DNA from: Candidatus Nanohaloarchaea archaeon
Lineage (GTDB): Archaea; EX4484-52; DAOVKX01
Direction: 5' to 3'
Assembly (NCBI GenBank): GCA_030631505.1
Contig: DAOVKX010000029.1
Coordinates: 1-11,138 of the forward strand
DNA length: 11,138 bases
Under the pieces are notes generated by a model. It was not told where the DNA came from. It saw nothing but the letters and a program-made list of their open reading frames with translations, and did not search any database. Below, in pieces: positions 10,728 through 11,138 of the stretch; position 1 is the first letter of the stretch, and each line of letters opens with the position of its first letter. The position numbers were made by a program, and so were the translations under genes.

Positions 10728-11138
10728 TCACAGAGCCAACCAAAAAGCCAAGAAAATGAAAGAAAGCCCTCCAGTAGAGTGGGCAAGGGAAACTCTATTA
10801 TTGTAGAGGGCAAAAAACATAATCAGGCCAAAGGGTAAAAAAACAAGCAGGTTGGGGCTTGTTAAACTGATTAGTAAAAACACAGCAAGCAGGATGAAAA
10901 TAATTTTTTTAGTGGTGTTATACCCTAAAATTACAGGCAAAGTTTTAATACCTATACTTTTATCCCCTTTATAATCCCTTAAGTCAGATATTACACTGAT
11001 TATGAAAATAAGAAAAGAGATCAAGAGGTAATGCTTAAAAATGCTTAAATTAATACCTCCAGCACCTATTATAAAGACTAAACTGGCACCAAAGCCAGTA
11101 TACAAATTTTTAATAAGAAAATATTTTTTGAGTTTAAA
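10728..11138 (-). CDS. UbiA-family prenyltransferase (5' end outside window)
   Basis: C-terminal half of an integral membrane prenyltransferase. The frame is open to the right edge: 11 codons lie before the TTG at 11105, including the family-like KNLYTGFGASLV, so 11105 is not the true start. Seen: the second Asp-rich motif DLRDYKGDKSIGIKTLPVILG (about 10985-10923; D-x-x-D-x-x-x-D), which binds the prenyl diphosphate through magnesium, and four or so hydrophobic segments. The first Asp-rich motif lies outside. Substrate is unknown; in archaea relatives include digeranylgeranylglyceryl phosphate synthase, and quinone and heme prenyltransferases. The stop is 9 nt before the radical SAM start, indicating a shared transcript. 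Confidence 0.9.
   Translation of the reverse strand, partial: FKLKKYFLIKNLYTGFGASLVFIIGAGGINLSIFKHYLLISFLIFIISVISDLRDYKGDKSIGIKTLPVILGYNTTKKIIFILLAVFLLISLTSPNLLVFLPFGLIMFFALYNNRVSLAHSTGGLSFIFLAFWLAL

Overview
The window looks archaeal, most likely from a small-genome DPANN-type lineage (lineage is inference; no rRNA or ribosomal marker is present). Support: low GC, TATA-like boxes about 25 bp upstream of probable transcript starts, GTG starts with GGTG/GTGAT-type ribosome binding sites, a tRNA intron framed by a bulge-helix-bulge (BHB) structure, a single-domain KaiC-like ATPase, V4R-like domains and a short-motif-rich secreted Cys protein of a kind common in such genomes.

Left part (1-3858, minus strand). 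Reading in the direction of transcription: a cysteine synthase-family gene (3858-2911), an intergenic stretch packed with perfect hairpins, a tRNA-Cys(GCA) gene carrying a 35-nt intron in its T-loop (2718-2610), a small unknown gene (86 aa), hisB, a flavin split-barrel (PNPOx-like) gene, and cysS (cysteinyl-tRNA synthetase), which runs off the left edge. The last four genes are packed with gaps of 11, 0 and 5 nt and begin 20 nt after the tRNA, so tRNA-Cys and its cognate synthetase may share a transcript.

Middle (3987-5981, plus strand). Divergent from cysteine synthase are a membrane-anchored DsbA/GILT-like thioredoxin-fold protein with a CPYG active-site motif and a secreted protein with 23 cysteines in about 243 mature residues. 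Cysteine synthesis, charging, decoding and disulfide handling therefore sit side by side.

Right part (5982-11138). A non-coding stretch holds a terminator, a 37-bp direct repeat carrying TATA-like sequence and two possible mini-ORFs. Then come a multi-pass membrane protein with an HELFH (HExxH) motif, a two-gene unit of a possible AbrB-like protein and a KaiC-like ATPase, a 32-aa microprotein on the opposite strand, two mini-ORFs joined by a TAATG stop/start overlap, and a 336-aa protein that appears to hold two V4R-like domains. Convergent to these, from the right edge, is a two-gene operon: a UbiA-family prenyltransferase (partial) followed by a radical SAM/SPASM enzyme.

The best candidates for new biology are the T-loop intron of tRNA-Cys within a cysteine-themed locus, the hairpin array beside it, the KaiC/AbrB/V4R group with its small membrane peptides, and the UbiA plus radical SAM pair.
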